Shown here: positions 46,209 through 54,930 of the stretch, piece after piece
How the letters are laid out: the number at the start of each line of letters is the position of its first letter
Position numbering within the stretch: position 1 is the first letter of the stretch
Assembly (NCBI GenBank): GCA_009773635.1
Contig: WSYC01000008.1
Coordinates: 42,778 to 106,777 of the forward strand
Length of the DNA: 64,000 nt
Reading direction: 5' to 3'
From: Beijerinckiaceae bacterium
Lineage (GTDB): Bacteria; Pseudomonadota; Alphaproteobacteria; Rhizobiales; Beijerinckiaceae
Notes under the pieces: model-generated
The model's input: only the letters and a program-made list of their open reading frames with translations
What the model was told of the DNA's origin: nothing
Databases searched by the model: none
Program-made: the position numbers and the translations under genes

Positions 46209-48185
46209 ATGAGCACAGCATCGAAAGCTTCAGGTGGCGACTTCATGTCCAACCTTGGCCGGATCTACACGATCTACACGGGTGGATTTGCCGGCTTCAT
46301 CCTTCTTGTCGCCGTCCTCGAACAGATGGGCGTGCCTAACAGGGTTCTCGGCTATCTGTTCATGGGCTTCACCATTCTGGTTTACGCCTTCATCGGCGTC
46401 ATTTCCCGCACGGCAGAAGTCGGTGAATATTACGTGGCGGGGCGCAAGGTTCCGGCCTTCTACAACGGCATGGCGACGGGTGCGGACTGGATGTCCGGTG
46501 CGTCCTTCGTCGGCATGGCCGGTTCGCTCTTCCTCCTTGGCTACGATGGTCTTGCCTTCGTGCTGGGCTGGACCGGCGGCTATGTTCTTGTGGCGGTTCT
46601 GGTTGCGCCGTTCCTGCGCAAGTTCGGCGCCTACACGGTTCCGGACTTCCTGGCCGCGCGCTATGGCGGCAATGCCGCCCGCACGATGGGCGTTCTGGTC
46701 CTGATCGCCTGCTCCTTCACCTATGTGGTGGCGCAGATCTTCGCGACAGGCATTATTGCCCAACGCTTTCTCGGCATGGACTTCGTGGTTGCCTGCTATG
46801 TCGGCCTTGCCGGTATTCTCGTCTGCTCGATGCTGGGCGGCATGAAGGCGGTTACCTGGACGCAGGTCGCGCAGTATATCGTGCTGATCGTCGCCTACCT
46901 GATCCCCGTGGTCTGGATGTCGGCGAAGAAGTTCGGCCTGCCGATTCCCCAGCTCACCTATGGCAACGCGATCGCCCAGATCTCGGCGCTTGAGCAGGAA
47001 TTCATCCAGAAGGGCCTTGCCCCTGCCGGCATGAAGCAGCACGTTGCGCCCTTCACCAGCTACTCGCCGGCGAACTATTTCTGGCTGATCCTCTGCCTGA
47101 TGGTCGGCACGGCCTCCTTGCCCCACGTTCTGATGCGCTATTTCACCACCCCCTCGGTGAGAGAAGCCCGCCAGTCCGTGGCATGGTCCTTGCTGTTCAT
47201 CTTCCTCTTGTACTTCACGGCGCCGGCCTACGCGGCGTTCTCGAAGCTCGAGGTCTACTCGACCCTGATCGGCAAGAACATCGCGGATCTTCCGGCATGG
47301 GTATACAGCTGGGGCAATCTTGGTCTGGTGACCATTTGCGGCAAGGCGGCAGCGTCTGTCGATGCCGTCAAGGCAGCCTGCGGAGCGATAGCAGGACATA
47401 GTGGTATCATCCGCTTCCAGGATTTCGGCATCAACCCTGACGTGGTCGTTCTTTCCACGCCGGAAATCGCCGGGCTTCCCTATGTCATCACCGGCCTCGT
47501 CGCCGCGGGTGGTCTGGCGGCGGCGCTCTCGACGGCCGATGGTCTGCTGCTGGCTCTCGCCAACGCGCTTTCGCACGACATCTACTACCGGATGATCAAC
47601 CCGAATGCGCCGACCAAGCAGCGTCTCGTCATCAGCCGTGCACTTCTCGTGGTTGTTGCGGTGGCCGCTGCCGCGACCGCATCGACCCGACCGGCAGACA
47701 TCCTCTCGATGGTGGCCTGGGCCTTCTCGCTTGCTGCGGGCGGTCTCTTCCCGGCGCTGGTTCTCGGTGTCTGGTGGAAACGCACGACCAAGCAGGGTGC
47801 CTTCTGGGGCATGCTTGCCGGCTTTAGCGTGACCATCATGTATCTCGTCGTGACCCGCTATTTCCCGGGCTTCGGCGTGAAATACATGGGCATGTCATCG
47901 TTGCTCAATCCGGTCACCTGGGCGCCGATCGTTGACGTGGCCAAGGCGATGACGGCGCCGAACGCGATGGACAGCTGGGTTCTGGCTTCGCATCCGCTTG
48001 CCTCGAAGGTTGGCTGGTTCAACCTCAACAACATCTCCGCTGCGGCCTTCGGTCTGCCCGCCGGCTTCCTGGTGATGTATGTTGTCTCGCTGATGACCCC
48101 TGCTCCGGCCAAGGAGATGCAGGATTTCATCGACGAGTGCCGCCGTCCGAGGGGCAAATCGATGATGGAAGAAAAGTCCGCCTGA
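46209..48185 (+). CDS. Sodium:solute symporter, VC_2705 subfamily
   Basis: A 658-residue SSS-family transporter with about 13 membrane segments, working with DUF4212 at the inner membrane. Marks are SRTAEVGEYYVAGRKVPAFYNGMATGADWMSGASF (in parts: VGEYYVAGRKVPAFYNGMA, ADWMSGASFVGMAGSLF), GIRAKFGAYTVPDFL-like motif near residue 145, and AGGLAAALSTADGLLLALANALSHD. Sequence marks fit the VC_2705 group rather than ActP alone; substrate probably acetate or another short carboxylate (inference). A 12-bp-stem terminator follows the gene. Confidence 0.93.
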   Translation: MSTASKASGGDFMSNLGRIYTIYTGGFAGFILLVAVLEQMGVPNRVLGYLFMGFTILVYAFIGVISRTAEVGEYYVAGRKVPAFYNGMATGADWMSGASFVGMAGSLFLLGYDGLAFVLGWTGGYVLVAVLVAPFLRKFGAYTVPDFLAARYGGNAARTMGVLVLIACSFTYVVAQIFATGIIAQRFLGMDFVVACYVGLAGILVCSMLGGMKAVTWTQVAQYIVLIVAYLIPVVWMSAKKFGLPIPQLTYGNAIAQISALEQEFIQKGLAPAGMKQHVAPFTSYSPANYFWLILCLMVGTASLPHVLMRYFTTPSVREARQSVAWSLLFIFLLYFTAPAYAAFSKLEVYSTLIGKNIADLPAWVYSWGNLGLVTICGKAAASVDAVKAACGAIAGHSGIIRFQDFGINPDVVVLSTPEIAGLPYVITGLVAAGGLAAALSTADGLLLALANALSHDIYYRMINPNAPTKQRLVISRALLVVVAVAAAATASTRPADILSMVAWAFSLAAGGLFPALVLGVWWKRTTKQGAFWGMLAGFSVTIMYLVVTRYFPGFGVKYMGMSSLLNPVTWAPIVDVAKAMTAPNAMDSWVLASHPLASKVGWFNLNNISAAAFGLPAGFLVMYVVSLMTPAPAKEMQDFIDECRRPRGKSMMEEKSA

Positions 48186-48204
48186 TCGGCTTGACGTAAA
48201 GCTG

Positions 48205-48238
48205 CAGGGCGGGAGAGAGATCTCCCGCCCTGTTTCTT
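48205..48238 (+). terminator. Rho-independent terminator of the symporter operon
   Basis: A perfect 12-bp stem (48205-48216 with 48221-48232, loop GAGA) followed by TTTCTT, 20 bases after the symporter stop. It may let the symporter be expressed more than the downstream genes. Confidence 0.92.
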
Positions 48239-48261
48239 GTCCGTATGGAGTGTCCAGGCCG

Positions 48262-48564
48262 ATGTCTGAAGGTTTCAAATTCTGGCTCTTCCATGGCCCG
48301 AACATGCTGCTTGCCGCAGCGCTTTACACCCTGATCGGACGCTACATCCTTTCGCTGTTTTTCCGGGCGCAAAGCGATCTGGTGATCTGGCGGGTGTTCT
48401 GCCAGCTGACCAACCCGCTGCTTCATGCCACGCGTGCCGTGACCCCTCTGGTGGTCCCGAACGGGCTGGTGATGATATTCGCGGTGATATGGACGCTGAT
48501 CCTGAGAATCGTCTGGCTGATGATCGCGGCCTTCAACGGCTTTCTGCCGAGTGCCGGGGGCTGA
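48262..48564 (+). CDS. YggT-like small membrane protein
   Basis: A 100-residue hydrophobic protein with three hydrophobic stretches. WRVFCQLTNPLLHATRAVTPLVVP resembles the P-L-L-x-P-x-R-R-x-x-P region of YggT-family proteins. No function is known. GTG 48250 is an alternative start. It lies after the symporter terminator and two bases before the next small gene, so the two are probably co-transcribed. Confidence 0.65.
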   Translation: MSEGFKFWLFHGPNMLLAAALYTLIGRYILSLFFRAQSDLVIWRVFCQLTNPLLHATRAVTPLVVPNGLVMIFAVIWTLILRIVWLMIAAFNGFLPSAGG

Positions 48565-48566
48565 TC

Positions 48567-48920
48567 ATGTCAAATGATATGGACCATCGCGAGCAACTGC
48601 TGCGACAGGACGGATTTTTTATAGGAATTGCGACGCTCTCCTTGCTCAACGGGATGGATTTTTCAATCTATTTCGAGCCTGGCGTTGTCATGATCCGGCC
48701 ACTCCTGTTCAGCTTCGGGATTTCCTCACCGGTGCTGGTTTTGTATTTCACATCGCTGTTCCTCAGCATAACCTCGGTCATTCTCGCGGGCGTTCCTGCA
48801 GCGCTGTTCGAGCGGGCGACCGGAAGGAAGGCCAGCGATGCGGTCTCCCTGTCGATCTGGATGGGGGCCCTGGCGATCATGACATTGCCGACCTTCTTGA
48901 AGATGCTCGGCTTTTCATAG
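48567..48920 (+). CDS. Hypothetical small membrane protein
   Basis: A 117-residue protein with an aqueous N-terminus, a hydrophobic segment near residue 22, one around residues 45-80 (LLFSFGISSPVLVLYFTSLF, LSITSVILAGVPAALFERA) and one at the C-terminus (LSIWMGALAIMTLPTFLKML). I do not recognise the family. It follows the YggT-like gene and precedes the exonuclease-CBS-DUF294 gene by about 140 bases; genes of this kind often accompany such symporters. Confidence 0.6.
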   Translation: MSNDMDHREQLLRQDGFFIGIATLSLLNGMDFSIYFEPGVVMIRPLLFSFGISSPVLVLYFTSLFLSITSVILAGVPAALFERATGRKASDAVSLSIWMGALAIMTLPTFLKMLGFS

Positions 48921-49062
48921 TCACCTCCCAGGAGATGCGGAAACTATTGGCGGCAGCGGAAGTCGTGCTCTGCATGCGTTCTGAGATGCGGGGCAGAAAA
49001 CTTGTGATAGCGCAAGGCAAAAGCAGCCGGAATCATGGAGCCTGATCGCGGAGGAACCCGGT

Positions 49063-51165
49063 ATGATTGCCAGCACGTCGCTCAATGCACTCACTGCGGT
49101 CGTGCTTGATACGGAAACGACCGGTCTTGATGCTACCCGCGCGAGAATGTTGCAAGTCGGCGCTATTCGCCTGGCCAAGGGACGGATCTCCGAGGAGACG
49201 CTTGTCCAACTGGTGAATCCCGGTGTGCCCATCCCCACTGAAACGATAGTGGTTCATGGAATCACTGATGCGATGGTGAAGGAAGCGCCTTCATTTACGC
49301 AATTCCATCCAGAGCTTGACCGATTTCTAGGCAAAGATGTTCTGATTGGTCACAACATTGGCTTTGACCTGGCTATTCTTCAGTCGGAGTGTCGGCACGC
49401 CGGCCTTCGCTGGACAGAACGGCCGATGCTCGACACCCGGTTGCTGGCCGAGATTTGCTTGCCAAACTTTGGCGGCTACTCCCTCGACAAGCTTGCGGCG
49501 CAATTCGGCATCCATACGGCTCACCGGCATGACGCGCTTGCGGATGCCAGAATGACGGCAGAGCTGTATCTCGCCTTGCTCCCTCTGCTCCGGCAGCATG
49601 ACATCCGCACCTTGGGGACCGCAGAGCAGGCATGCCGCCAGCTCACCAGTGTGCTGGAAAACTACCAGCGCATAGGCTGGCAGGAGCCGGTGCGGCCTTC
49701 CTCATCATCTACCGAGGCTTTGAGCCGCATCGATGCGTTTCCCTTCCGGCATCGAGTCGTCGACATTGCCAGTTGTCCACCCGTTTGTTGCCCGCCGGAA
49801 ACGACTCTTGGCGATGCCATTGCCGAGATGGCGCGCAGAAGGATTTCATCCATCTTTGTCGCTGCCCCGGAGCAGCGTGATGCCAAGGATATCGCGATCA
49901 TCACGGAGCGGGATGTCATCCGCCTTGTCGGCGAGCACGGCAGTGCCTGTCTTGAAAAGGCGGCTGGCCAGGTTGGGAACAGGCCGCTCGAGACAGTGCC
50001 CGCAGATGCTTTCGTCTATCGCGCCATCGGGCGAATGGATCGCAGGGGAATCCGGCACCTGGGCGTCACGGATGCCACCGGGCGCGTGATTGGCGCCATT
50101 TCCGCACGCGACCTGCTGCAACTGCGTGCCTCTGACGCATTGGCACTCGGCGATGCGATTGATTGCGCGGGCACCATTCCCGAACTGGCCGCGGCTTGGT
50201 CGCAACTGCCACAGGTCGTCGGACGGCTTCTGATTGAAAAGGTCAGTGCGCGCGAGATCGCTGCTGTGATCAGCGAGGAGACAGGCACGATCACCGCCCA
50301 TGCAGCCCGCCTCGCCGAAGCCGAGTTAAGGGAGAATGGCGCCGGACCAAGGCCGGTTGATTATTCGGTCTTGGTGATGGGATCGGCGGGACGCGGCGAG
50401 TCGCTGCTCATTCCGGATCAGGACAATGCCATCATCCATGCTGAAAGCATCGATGAGGCGGCAGCAGATGCCTGGTTTCTGGCGCACGGCAGGCGGATGA
50501 ATGCGATACTGGACGAAATCGGCATCCCCCTTTGCAAAGGGAAGGTCATGGCCGGCAATCCGGGCTGGAACGGTTCGCCGTCGGTGTGGAATGCACGCCT
50601 GCGCAGTTGGACTGAAACGGTTGATCCCAAGGATCTTCTCGCAGTCGATATCTTTTTCGACTTTCGCTGCGTGTCGGGTGACTATGGTCTTGCGGATGAT
50701 CTAAAGGCGCGCTCCCTTGCGATCGCAGCAGCTTCGCCACTGCTATTGAAGCTTCTGGGTGACGCATTGCGGGCCTGGTCGCCCCCCTTGGGGTTTCTGG
50801 GCCGGCTTGTGCATGAAGATGGCTGGATCGATCTGAAGAAGGGGGGCCTGTTCCCGATTGTCGCCGCGGCACGCTGCCTCGCCTTGGCCCATGGCATTGG
50901 TGCGCGCTCGACCGCCCAACGACTTGCGCAACTGACAGAGCTGGGCATAGGCAATGCCAGCGAACTCGCCGAGCTTGATCGCATTCATGCGTTGCTGCAG
51001 CGGATGATCCTCAATCAACAGATTGCCGATATCGGGCAGGGGCGTCCTCTTTCCACTCGCATCCAGCTTTCAAGCCTGTCAGCGGAAGAAAAAGCGGAAC
51101 TTCGCAGCGTCTTGGCGGTACTGCAGACCGTTCCGGACATGGTCCATGACCTCATCCTATCATGA
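49063..51165 (+). CDS. Exonuclease-CBS-DUF294 nucleotidyltransferase-like fusion protein
   Basis: A 700-residue, three-part cytoplasmic protein. An N-terminal DEDDh-type exonuclease domain (LDTETTGLDATRARMLQVGAIRLA; HDALADARMTAELYLALLP, ~residues 10-180) is followed by two CBS repeats (~225-350; TTLGDAIAEMARRRISSIFV, RRGIRHLGVTDATGRVIGAI). A DUF294 nucleotidyltransferase-like domain with MGSAGRGESLLIPDQDNAII (~440-460) and its C-terminal domain close it. This composition occurs with VC_2705 symporters and DUF4212 and probably regulates them through nucleotide or second-messenger binding (inference). Confidence 0.9.
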   Translation: MIASTSLNALTAVVLDTETTGLDATRARMLQVGAIRLAKGRISEETLVQLVNPGVPIPTETIVVHGITDAMVKEAPSFTQFHPELDRFLGKDVLIGHNIGFDLAILQSECRHAGLRWTERPMLDTRLLAEICLPNFGGYSLDKLAAQFGIHTAHRHDALADARMTAELYLALLPLLRQHDIRTLGTAEQACRQLTSVLENYQRIGWQEPVRPSSSSTEALSRIDAFPFRHRVVDIASCPPVCCPPETTLGDAIAEMARRRISSIFVAAPEQRDAKDIAIITERDVIRLVGEHGSACLEKAAGQVGNRPLETVPADAFVYRAIGRMDRRGIRHLGVTDATGRVIGAISARDLLQLRASDALALGDAIDCAGTIPELAAAWSQLPQVVGRLLIEKVSAREIAAVISEETGTITAHAARLAEAELRENGAGPRPVDYSVLVMGSAGRGESLLIPDQDNAIIHAESIDEAAADAWFLAHGRRMNAILDEIGIPLCKGKVMAGNPGWNGSPSVWNARLRSWTETVDPKDLLAVDIFFDFRCVSGDYGLADDLKARSLAIAAASPLLLKLLGDALRAWSPPLGFLGRLVHEDGWIDLKKGGLFPIVAAARCLALAHGIGARSTAQRLAQLTELGIGNASELAELDRIHALLQRMILNQQIADIGQGRPLSTRIQLSSLSAEEKAELRSVLAVLQTVPDMVHDLILS

Positions 51166-51513
51166 AGGTCATGTTCGGATGCTGTCATGCGACACTGTCA
51201 CTGGACAAGTACCGGCACAAGCTCCACCCTCCCCATCGCTATGAATGGCGCGCATAGCGCCGTATCTTGAGGAATAACCCCTCATAGTATGACGTGGCGC
51301 CGGCAACCCGGCTGCCGATCGTTGCAACTCCGAGCAGGAAATCCGCAAGCGCATCATTTATCTGACAGTGTCGGCTTGTGCTTGCCTCGAAACGCTTCGT
51401 TTTTTCGCCTTTGGAATTTGGGCTCGCACGCTGCGAAGGTGCCAGTAGGGCACCAATCTTGCATTATGATTTGGACCGCCGTCTCGCCCTGGGGTCCAGA
51501 CCCCAAAATGGGA
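51166..51513. other. Intergenic region without a recognisable intact gene
   Basis: No protein family is visible on either strand. GGCGC-GCATA-GCGCC (near 51250-51264) and TGGGGTC-CA-GACCCCA (51490-51505) are inverted repeats; the second is 9 bases before the DUF2798 remnant and is similar to the sequence at 63908-63930 at the start of the putative IS. The base pattern here has less third-position bias than the neighbouring genes. Confidence 0.4.
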
Positions 51514-51740
51514 ATGACTAAACGCTCGGAATCCCGCGACGCTTTGCACATTACATCTTCGGCGTCCTTCAATCGGGGCTGACCTCGGCATTAGCTTCCG
51601 CCATTGCGAGCGTCGGTACCGAACACTTTTGGGCGCATTGGAGCCGTGCCTGGCTGTTGTCATGGGGGTTGATGCTGCCCATCGTGATCTTCGCAGCGCC
51701 GCTGATCCGACAAATCTCGAACGCTCTCACGCGTGAGTGA
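51514..51740 (+). pseudogene. Frameshifted DUF2798 membrane protein
   Basis: Starting at ATG 51514 the frame reads MTKRS, and then, after a one-base loss near 51528, continues in another frame as IPRRFAHYIFGVLQSGLTSA, with VGTEHFWAHWSRAWLLSWGL and IFAAPLIRQISNALTRE to the stop at 51740. This matches a DUF2798 protein of about 75 residues with two membrane segments. In the ATG frame the gene stops at 51582. A sequencing error would give the same picture; a start within the second frame is not obvious. Confidence 0.75.
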
Positions 51741-52070
51741 ACAGCTCAAAGTTTTTCAGGGCGGCAATGCGCCCCAAAGCGGTCGCTCGCGGTTCCAAAG
51801 AGGTACACCGAAACCGGAAGTTCAAAGCATCTAGGAAATTCGGGGCGATCCAGAGCTGGCTGGAACCGGACGTTCACAGCGTCGCAATCACCAGAGGCGA
51901 TTTTGGGTTGAGCAAGGCGGCCACGCGGCATGATGGCTGTCATCACGGCAACGTGTACTTTCAAGTTCAACAGTTGATTGGCTGAAAAGCTGCGTCCCCA
52001 CATAGACGTAAAGAAGGATGCCTCGTGCCGCCGGGTGTCCGGGCGCATTCGAGATAATGGGGTCTGCCAG
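51741..52070. other. Intergenic region, nothing recognised
   Basis: These 330 bases between the DUF2798 remnant and the peroxiredoxin gene carry open frames on both strands, none with a recognisable domain, good start or codon bias. They must hold the peroxiredoxin promoter, but no clear -35/-10 pair stands out. Confidence 0.4.
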
Positions 52071-52628
52071 ATGTCTGATATCATTCCCGTCCTGCCAAGA
52101 CAGCCGGCGCCAGATCTTGAGGTTGTCCTTGCAGGTTCCGGCGGCGTGCATTTCTCGCTCATCGATGAGGTGCCTGAAACCTTTCTGCTGGTTGTCTTCT
52201 ATCGGGGTTATCACTGCCCGATCTGCCGTGCCCAGTTAAAGGAGCTCGAAGCCAACCTGCCGGAGTTCGAGAAGCGCGGCGTTTCTGTGGTGGCATTGTC
52301 CTCTGACCCAGCGGAGAGAGCCGAGAAGACGAAGGCAGAATGGAACTTGCCGCGCTTGCGGCTGGGCTATGGCCTTGACCTCAACATGGCCAGACGCTGG
52401 GGCCTTTATGTTTCGGCAGGACGGGGTGTAACCTCGATCGGCATCGAGGAACCCGCCCTGTTCTCGGAGCCGGGCCTTTTCCTCATTCGTCCCGACCACA
52501 CGGTCTATTTCGCATCCGTCCAGTCGATGCCCTTTGCTCGCCCACATTTTGCGGACATTCTCGGGGCCATCGATTTCGTCGTCGCAAAATCGTACCCGGC
52601 GCGGGGAGAGGTTACCTCCCTTGATTGA
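52071..52628 (+). CDS. Peroxiredoxin-like (AhpC/TSA family) protein
   Basis: A 185-residue thioredoxin-fold protein. The motif VVFYRGYHCPICRAQL carries Cys49 and Cys52 (CPxC), which defines the peroxiredoxin-like group with two close cysteines rather than typical 2-Cys AhpC. VVALSSDPAERAEKTKAEW and GLFLIRPDHTVYFASVQSM follow. It probably reduces peroxides or protein disulfides in the cytoplasm. ATG 52071 is preceded by CTGCCAG. Its 3' end overlaps the likely TTG start of the next gene. Confidence 0.9.
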   Translation: MSDIIPVLPRQPAPDLEVVLAGSGGVHFSLIDEVPETFLLVVFYRGYHCPICRAQLKELEANLPEFEKRGVSVVALSSDPAERAEKTKAEWNLPRLRLGYGLDLNMARRWGLYVSAGRGVTSIGIEEPALFSEPGLFLIRPDHTVYFASVQSMPFARPHFADILGAIDFVVAKSYPARGEVTSLD

Positions 52629-53517
52629 CCCGTCTTTCGGATTGCCGACAATCCAAAAGCTCTGGCGCCTTTGGACATTGACCTTTGGCATTGGTCTCGC
52701 GACCTTGCCGGCGATCAATCTTTTTTGGCCATGGTCATGCGAGGCTGCGGCTCAATCCCGAAGTGTCGAGCCCGTTCCCCCGCTACCGGATACCGAGATC
52801 AGTGTTTCCGGCCCGTTCAAGGCATGGCTGATCCAACCGACCACCCGATACAATCATGCCGTCCTCGGCGACGAAGTGGAAGCCGGCGGTCTTGTGGTTG
52901 AGCATGCACGAAGACGCCTCGTTTTTACACTTCCAGCGGATGCGGTGTTCGAGGACAGGCGAGTCCGGCTGGCCGATCTTGATGGTGACGGCATCCCTGA
53001 GGCGATTGTCGTCAAAGCCTATCTGGAACGGGGCGCCGCGATCGCGGTCTATCGTATCCTGCCGGATCGTATCGAACCCCTCGCGGAAAGCCCCGCGATC
53101 GGCATCCGCAATCGCTGGCTCAATCCGGTGGGCATTGCTGACTTCACCGGCACGGGCGAACCGATGATTGCGGCAGTGATTACCCCGCATCTTGCGGGAT
53201 CACTGAGACTTTACCGCCTCAGGGCGGGCAGCCTCGAGGAATTGGCACGGCTTGATGGATATACCAACCATATCCTGGGCAGCCGCGACCTTGATCTTGG
53301 GTGGGTTGTCCGGCTCTCGGGCCGCGATCCTCCGCTGATCATTCTTCCGACACGCGATCGGAACAGCATCTCAATGATCAGCTTTCAAGACGCGAATCCC
53401 CGCATTGTCAGGCAATGGTCAGTCAACGCCCGGATCGATGGCTTGCGCATCGAAGACGGTTCCCGCGTGAGGCTATCGACCTCGTCCGGAGTTCGGCTGA
53501 TCGACCTTGTCAAATGA
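52621..53517 (+). CDS. Secreted FG-GAP/VCBS-like repeat protein
   Basis: About 298 residues from a TTG start at 52621, preceded by GGGAGAGG; a start at 52534 would place it inside the peroxiredoxin gene. A signal-like hydrophobic stretch (LWRLWTLTFGIGLATLPAINLF) leads to beta-propeller-type repeats: VRLADLDGDGIPEAIVVKAY, VGIADFTGTGEPMIAAVI, and further SSG-type strands. The family binds calcium in related proteins; function unknown. It overlaps the peroxiredoxin stop by eight bases and is likely co-translated. Confidence 0.72.
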   Translation: MIDPSFGLPTIQKLWRLWTLTFGIGLATLPAINLFWPWSCEAAAQSRSVEPVPPLPDTEISVSGPFKAWLIQPTTRYNHAVLGDEVEAGGLVVEHARRRLVFTLPADAVFEDRRVRLADLDGDGIPEAIVVKAYLERGAAIAVYRILPDRIEPLAESPAIGIRNRWLNPVGIADFTGTGEPMIAAVITPHLAGSLRLYRLRAGSLEELARLDGYTNHILGSRDLDLGWVVRLSGRDPPLIILPTRDRNSISMISFQDANPRIVRQWSVNARIDGLRIEDGSRVRLSTSSGVRLIDLVK

Positions 53518-53523
53518 ATTGAC

Positions 53524-53843
53524 GCGATTGCAGCCAGCAGCCTTCGCCGCTTTCATTGTGACACCGCTGTAGACATCGAGAACGTCAACAATCCGTTGGC
53601 TCCGAGCTGTCAGGGAATCGGAAACGGCTGGCCGCGCTCCCGCGGCAAGCCAGCTATGACCGGATCATCCATTTCATCGAGGCGGAAGGAGCCAACGGAG
53701 AGCCGTACCTTTCGCAATCCAAGAAAGCTGGGCCGCGGAAATGGGGCTGACGCATGAAGCGCTCGACGGAAAGCTCCGGGCCATGACAGAAGGCGGCGTG
53801 CTTATTGTCCCGGGCGACCGGGTTCGGCTGAGATCAGGGCATT
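53524..53843 (+). pseudogene. Remnant of a Crp/Fnr-type regulator (C-terminal HTH)
   Basis: RLAALPRQASYDRIIHFIEA then EGANGEPYLSQSKK in one frame runs into WAAEMGLTHEALDGKLRAMT and EGGVLIVPGDRVRLRSGH in another after a one-base loss near 53730. It ends at TAG 53843. The whole matches the dimerisation and HTH part of Crp/Fnr regulators (SKK..A..G...E.L...LR.....GV); the cNMP-binding domain is absent or unreadable upstream, where a stop occurs around 53570. Decay is probable. Confidence 0.5.
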
Positions 53844-54009
53844 AGCTTTGAGCGTTGCGCCCGGCCGAGGGCAGCTTTGTGCCCATCCCGGGCTTTGACG
53901 GAGATCAGAGCCGCCTCTGAAAGCTGCCGGTTGTGAGCAGCTTGCTCCTTCACAGAGGAGCCCCTCACAGCCGCATGAAACCGACGGGATGACGCGGTGG
54001 TGCATCCAT
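53844..54009. other. Gap between Crp-type remnant and iclR
   Basis: No gene or strong structure is visible. The convergent iclR stop lies at the right end. Confidence 0.4.
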
Positions 54010-54819
54010 TCAAGCCGGTCGAGCTGCAGGCCCGCCAACACGGGAGGTCAGGTCCTGCGCGGCAAGGCCAAGCTGCTCCTCGACCAACGAGATCGGCTTG
54101 CGGTGAACCTGATCGATGCGCTCGGCATAGGGGACCGTCAACGCCGCAATCGCCCTGCCCTGCGTGTTCAGGATCGGGAAGCTGACCGCATACAGCCCCC
54201 GCACCTGCACGCTCGGGATCGATTCAAAACCGCGCGCCCGGATCGTATCGAGGATGGTTGATATCTGGGCATCTGCATGATCCGGGCGACGCCGGATGGA
54301 TTCTTCGATCCGCAATTGCCGCGTCTCATCATCCTGAAAGGCGAGGAGCACCCGGCCGGAGGCCGAGACGATCACATCGAGTTCGGCGCCGACGCGCAAG
54401 CTGAACCCCATGCCGCTGGGATTGTCGACTTTCGCGATCACGACCTGACGCCCCAGATTATAGACCGAGAGATGGCAGGCCTGATCGATGTCGCTCGAAA
54501 GCTTCTGCATGATCGGCGTCGCCGCAACCAGAAGACGGTGCATCGGAGGGTTGAGGTGCGCGAGCTCGAAGAGCTTCGTCGTCACGTGGTACTTGTCATC
54601 GGTAGCAACCATGTAGCCCCGATCGATCAGGCAGGTGATCATGCGGTAGATTTCACTGACGCTTCGCCCCAATTGCTTGGCGATATCCTTCTGCCCCAGC
54701 GGAATTTCGCTGCGGCACATCAGTTCGAGAATATCGAGCCCCTTCTCCAGCGCGGGCGCGACATAGGCAGGCCCGTCTTCGGAACTGCCCTTTTTCGACG
54801 ATCGACCCTTTTCCTGCAT
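54010..54819 (-). CDS. IclR-family transcriptional regulator
   Basis: A 269-residue IclR regulator: winged helix (ALEKGLDILELMCRSEIPLG, then QKDIAKQLGRSVSEIYRMI) at residues ~25-75, and a C-terminal effector-binding domain (CHLSVYNLGRQVVIAKVDN, SASGRVLLAFQ, RGLYAVSFPILNTQGRAIAALTVPY). Members usually repress nearby catabolic genes until a pathway intermediate binds. It is last of a minus-strand run (SDR, VOC, IclR) and most likely governs the 54010-60422 cluster. Confidence 0.92.
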   Translation of the reverse strand: MQEKGRSSKKGSSEDGPAYVAPALEKGLDILELMCRSEIPLGQKDIAKQLGRSVSEIYRMITCLIDRGYMVATDDKYHVTTKLFELAHLNPPMHRLLVAATPIMQKLSSDIDQACHLSVYNLGRQVVIAKVDNPSGMGFSLRVGAELDVIVSASGRVLLAFQDDETRQLRIEESIRRRPDHADAQISTILDTIRARGFESIPSVQVRGLYAVSFPILNTQGRAIAALTVPYAERIDQVHRKPISLVEEQLGLAAQDLTSRVGGPAARPA

Positions 54820-54930
54820 GACGCATCCAATTCCCGACGAAAGCCTTCAGAACGGCATGCTGGAGGCCTACACCGAAGGGGCAGGAATTCAAACCCTGCC
54901 CCAAGCCATGATGCTGAAGTTCTCCGACAA

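Noticed and set aside
46230..47576. Minus-strand frame of 448 codons inside the symporter gene
   Set aside because: It is antisense to a well-conserved transporter and has no domain.
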